Shown here: positions 59,932 to 64,000 of the stretch, piece after piece | Layout of the letters: the number at the start of each line of letters is the position of its first letter | Numbering within the stretch: position 1 is the first letter of the stretch | Program-made: the position numbers and the translations under genes | Notes under the pieces: generated by a model | Told to the model about the DNA's origin: nothing | What the model saw: only the letters and a program-made list of their open reading frames with translations | Database searches by the model: none | Assembly: GCF_025118155.1 (NCBI RefSeq) | Contig: NW_026251388.1 | Coordinates: 186,001 to 250,000, forward strand | Source of the DNA: Cokeromyces recurvatus | Lineage: Eukaryota; Mucoromycota; Mucoromycetes; Mucorales; Mucoraceae | Reading direction: 5' to 3' | Length of the DNA: 64,000 bases

Positions 59932-60160
59932 CTAACTTAAATGCTTATGTAATATTTATATATATTTATATTTATATGCTGTCAAGTGAATAATTATATA
60001 TATCAAGCGTATTATACAAATCCAAAAAAAAAAAGATAATGATAATAAAATAAAATAAAACTAGACCGCGTAAAGTTATAAATAATTATTTATTGATTTT
60101 CCCTCCCTTTATTTCTAAACCCAGTAATAAAAATTGTTTCCTTTTTCTTTTTTTTTATAT

Positions 60161-61091
60161 ATGAACAAGACTAGTAAACTACTAAAGCCTTATTTGAGAA
60201 AATTTGTTTTAGAAACTCATCCAGACTTTTTTCAATATAATTCATTAAGAAAACAAACCAATGCCACTTCCTTACAAAAATTATATAATATACTTCAACC
60301 AGACAAAGATACAAAATTTGATACAGAAACAATTAAGCTAAAATTCTTTATAAAGAGTCAAAAGAAGCATAATAAAGAATTGCCAGCAGCTGTTGCTACA
60401 TTTAACTATCGTGATTCAGAATGGAATAAAGCAAATACATTTCTTAACCTATGTCAGCAACTTAATATACCCATTTTACAGTCTGATGTAGACATTGTTA
60501 AGGAAATGATATCAAAGGAACTAAATAAGGCTATTAAATCCAAGCCATATAAATCTTTAACGCAAGAATTTGCAGAGAAACTGCATCAGAAATACAATGC
60601 ATACACAAATAAGAAATGGGAGCCCGATGATATACTAAAGCAAAAGATGATCATGTTTGATCCACTTGTAAATCAGACATTAATAGCTAAGAAATTATGT
60701 CAATGGCTACCTCAATTACAACCTCAGCTATGGTGGGGTAAAATACCTATGCTAATAATCTCATCTAATTCTGATTTACCTCCTAAAGAATTAACTAAAG
60801 ATTTATTAATCTTTAAAAGTAATATGGAATTCGAAGGTAATGAAAAAAAAAAAAAAAAAAGCATACAATAATTAAATTCAATCTATTAATTAAATATAAG
60901 TTAGATTTGAAGAATTACCTAGACGTACGTTTGAAGAATATAACAAAATAAAACCATTATTAGCAGAAGTAAATGATGATCATATTGTATTGTTTAATAT
61001 TATGAAACTTTCCGTTTCTCTTTTCTTTTTTTGCCCCTGGTTATTGTTGTATTTCCTTGTCGTCGTAAATTGCTTTAAGAAGAAGCATTAA
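60161..61091 (+). CDS. TCAIM-like (DUF4460) protein, probably mitochondrial, short
   Basis: Two exons, 60161-60836 and 60901-61091, about 288 residues. The start region LKPYLRKFVLETHPDFFQYN then TSLQKLYNIL matches the J-domain-like DUF4460 opening of TCAIM proteins (HPDFF is the usual core). The middle (LNLCQQLNIPILQSDVDIV, DPLVNQTLIAKKL) is compatible with DUF4461. Animal TCAIM is near 500 residues and mitochondrial, so this one lacks about 200 from the second domain. The last 30 residues (LSVSLFFFCPWLLLYFLVVV) are hydrophobic and look like translated non-coding sequence. The gene may thus be truncated, or the true splice pattern may differ. The exon 2 acceptor used is AAG at 60898-60900, chosen to keep the frame through RFEELPRRTFEEY. 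Confidence 0.6.
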
Positions 61092-61275
61092 TATGATTGG
61101 ACAAAACTTAAAAGCGGGGCTTTTTTTTGACAATGACAAAAAAAATACCGTTTTTTTTTTTTTTTTTTTTTTTCTTATTTACCTGACATCAATTAAATTT
61201 TGAACAACATTACTTACAAAAGACAATTTCAATTAAATAAATCCTTTTTATTTTTATACATGTATATATTTATAA

Positions 61276-62441
61276 ATGGGGAAAGATAATCATCAACAAA
61301 AGTCAATATACCAGGCTAATCTTAGACAGGCTTTAGTAGCAGGTGCCTTGGCTGGGACTGCTGCTGATTCAGTTTTATTTCCTTTAGGTATAATTAAATA
61401 AGCAAATTTTGAAATAAAGAAATTACATGTAATAATGGTTTATATATATATATATATAACGATAAACAAAAATAATAGATACCATTAAAACACGATTGCA
61501 GTCAAGAGCTGGGCTTGCTATATCAGGCGGATTTCGTAGTGTTTATTCTGGTTTATTGTCTGCATTTGTTGGAAGTGCTCCAAATGGTAATGCTAAGCAA
61601 TATATATATATTTACAATGTAATTTATATATTTCTCTACTAATACAGAATACTTGTAGCTGCTTTATTTTTTGTTACTTATGAAGCAATTAAAAGGTTGC
61701 TAGGTGCTTCTACAGATGGTTTATCAGATTCACCCTATATTTTTATGACAGCCGCTACATGTGGTGAAATAGTATGTATGCATTTTTTATTTTTATTTTT
61801 GTGTGTGCATGGGTGCTAATTTGACAGTATATAGTCTGCATGTACAGTTCGTGTCCCCACAGAAGTTATTAAACAACGTATGCAAATTAAGCAATACAAT
61901 ACAACATTGGGAGCAGTCACTAGCGTATTAAGGACAGAGGGATTATTAGGATTTTATCGAGGTTTTTTACCCACTGTAGCTCGAGAGATTCCTTTTACTT
62001 GTATTCAATTTCCTGTTTATGAATATTTAAAAAGAAAATACAGCGATCATAAAGGCGATAATGTAGAACCTCTTGAAGCTGCTGTTATGGGTTCTTTAGC
62101 AGGTGGATTTGGTGCGGCTATTACAACACCATTAGATGTTTGTAAGACTAGAATTATGCTTTCATCCAAGGTTTGTAAATAGTATGAATTATGGAAATAG
62201 ATGACTTGAGGAAATTTAATTATTATTTATATCATAATAATAGACAACAGAATTTGGTATCAAGCCATATACAGGCATTATAGAAACGATTAAGAGAATA
62301 GTTCAAGAAGAAGGCGCAAAGAAATTATTTGCAGGTCTTGGACCTCGTGTTTTATGGATATCTATTGGCGGCGGTATTTTCTTAGGTGTATATGAAAAGG
62401 GATTAAAGACTTTTACACAATTACAATTATTGGAGAAATAA
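61276..62441 (+). CDS. PET8: Mitochondrial S-adenosylmethionine carrier (SLC25A26/Pet8 type)
   Basis: Five exons, 61276-61387, 61479-61586, 61659-61771, 61835-62170 and 62244-62441, give 288 residues, the usual carrier length. There are three repeats, each with the Px[D/E]xx[K/R]x[K/R] signature: [23 protein letters not shown] and [13 protein letters not shown]-carrier hallmarks are VRVPTEV in the second repeat, [20 protein letters not shown] and [19 protein letters not shown]. Six membrane spans are predicted. It exchanges SAM for S-adenosylhomocysteine across the inner membrane, feeding mitochondrial methylation. Exon 4 was placed at ATATAG|TCTGCATG so that [11 protein letters not shown] matches the family. 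The gene follows the TCAIM-like gene by about 185 bases, on the same strand. Confidence 0.92.
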
Positions 62442-64000
62442 TATAGAGTTGAATTATTTACACATGTAACCATTAGAGGAAGAGGAAGAAGGAGAAGAAG
62501 AAAAACTATATATATAGCACACAATCACTTTTTGTACATATACATATACATTGTAATATTTAATAAAACCTGTAGTATGCATCTTTATAAGAAAATCGTG
62601 ATGCTTTTTTCTAACAGGCTTAAGAAAAACTGGTGCAACACTGAGAAGAGATTGAACTAATATGAATCTATTTCAAAGCCATTGAGATCCTTGTAGCTGA
62701 GACGATTTTTATTTTTTTCTTCAATTCATTTTAACTTTATTAAACAATATCGACTTAATAATGTCATTTATCCCATACTGACCAGACCAGCAAGAGCAAT
62801 TTGTAGATGAATACATTACTTCCGATAAAGAAATGGAAAAAAGAGACTTGTGATTGTAAACATACATTCTCATATACTTACATACGACATATTATTTATT
62901 TTATACAAATTGTTAAATCCAATAATATGAATAAAAGTAAGTAGAGAGACAAAATAAGTGAACCGTCTAAACAAAGTATGATTTTTGATTATGGTTGGCT
63001 CTACAGGCCAGTATCTAACCAGGTTAACCATCAGGCTAACCTCTATGTCGTGTATATAATGATGTATTACACAGTATCTTATAATATACAGATTAGAGTC
63101 ATGAATATTATTTGATTTCAGTTTATAAGACATTCTTGTAATGAGAAAAATAATAATATTATAATAAATACTAACGTTACGAAATAATGACAAGCCAAAC
63201 AATAGTATAAAGAGTTATAAATGATAAAGACATATATGAATTATAGACTGTACCTATTAGTCATATATACACATTATTGTTATAATATTATCTAGTATAC
63301 TATCTATACAATATACAATATAATGACATTCATTCAAGTAGTACATTGAAGAATGAATATAGAACACAAAGAAATCTATATCAAAAAGCATCTTTCCTAT
63401 ATCATTCACAGGTATGAACAAATGAGATCTCATTATTTCATTTCAAGGAAAATAACCAAACCTGCTAGATCGAGCACGAATAATTTAATATTTATTAGAG
63501 TGAGTTAACTGAGATTAATTCTTCATTCTGTTCCTGTTGCAAAGTAACCCGTTCTCCACAAGTTATAAATAAGCACTCCTTTTTTAGAGCTTAGCTTTTT
63601 TAATTTATTCTTATTTAATTTCTTCATAAAAAATCATTTAGCATTTATAATAAATTTAGAGATGTTATCTTAGTTCTTTTTAGAACTGTCATGAGCTGAT
63701 TTATAATGTCATGTTTCTTGATTAAACATTCGGATCAAGAAATTCATCATCTATAACATAACTTATTCGATCGTAACTAACACTTTTCTGACTCACATCT
63801 TATGTCAGGCCTCTTTAACAATTCTTATAAATACTCTCATCAATTTAAATTCATAAATAAAATCATTGACACTAGAACCATTGTTCAGTCTCGTTGACTT
63901 TCTCTTGTCTTTTTATTATTTTTATTTGATATTTTACAAGTAATATCACACATATTTCGATGTTAGAACAGTATATAGAATAAAATGCATTGTATACTAT
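62442..64000. other. Terminal intergenic stretch, no gene recognised
   Basis: AT-rich sequence after the SAM carrier gene to the window end. It includes GA-rich sequence near 62475-62505. One short open frame on the minus strand near 62870-63202 is AT-driven. I see no gene, RNA or repeat that I can support. Confidence 0.5.

Noticed and set aside
62870..63202. Minus-strand frame of 110 codons near the right end
   Set aside because: Rich in Ile, Tyr and Asn codons as expected from AT-rich DNA. No motif or splice support.

Overview
The window is nuclear DNA from an AT-rich fungus, most likely an early-diverging mould of the Mucoromycota (Mucorales-like). I infer this from three things. Most genes are split by short GT-AG introns (about 50-130 bases) in very AT-rich flanks full of poly(dA:dT) tracts. 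The gene set is eukaryotic (RRP6, RIO1, URB1, eL24, Slm-type F-BAR/PH, JEN-type transporter). The relics of a LINE and of Tc1/mariner-like transposons, and the FAR1-type polyQ regulator, also fit that group. No species is claimed.

Layout. 0.1-2.7 kb: SMPD4-like protein (+). 3.5-4.8 kb: broken LINE. 4.9-6.9 kb: RRP6 exosome nuclease (+). 7.5-12.2 kb: a transposon graveyard with two ~300-base copies in inverted orientation, a hairpin-unit tandem array, Tc1-like fragments and a doubtful minus-strand gene. 13.9-18.0 kb: JEN-type carboxylate transporter and an MBOAT wax-synthase-like acyltransferase (+,+). 18.0-23.0 kb: about 5 kb without a recognisable gene. 23.0-25.5 kb: FAR1-domain polyQ regulator (+). 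27.1-34.2 kb: macro-domain protein, membrane-anchored M24 peptidase, RIO1 kinase and a GT2 glycosyltransferase (all +). 34.6-35.9 kb: fold-IV PLP enzyme (-). 36.4-38.6 kb: pepsin-type protease (+) converging on an RBFA-like factor (-), with 19 bases between the stop codons. 40.0-40.8 kb: ribosomal protein eL24 (+). 41.6-41.9 kb: a SINE-like element whose tail matches the LINE. 42.0-52.6 kb: DIS3L2/SSD1-type ribonuclease and URB1 (+,+). 53.2-59.9 kb: C2H2 protein, Slm-type F-BAR/PH protein and an acidic protein (all -). 60.2-62.4 kb: TCAIM-like short protein and the mitochondrial S-adenosylmethionine carrier (+,+).

Theme. The genes are mostly independent housekeeping genes, not a cluster. There is a loose ribosome/RNA theme (RRP6, RIO1, URB1, eL24, RBFA, DIS3L2-like) and a mitochondrial one (RBFA, SAM carrier, TCAIM-like, possibly the PLP enzyme).

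Most notable observation. In eL24 the reading frame and family conservation fit only if a single A, flanked by perfect splice sites (TATAG|A|GTAAGT at 40224), is an exon of one nucleotide. A 1-base assembly error and a non-canonical intron are the alternatives. All exon borders below were read by eye from GT/AG sites, reading frame and family resemblance; no alignment or RNA data were available.
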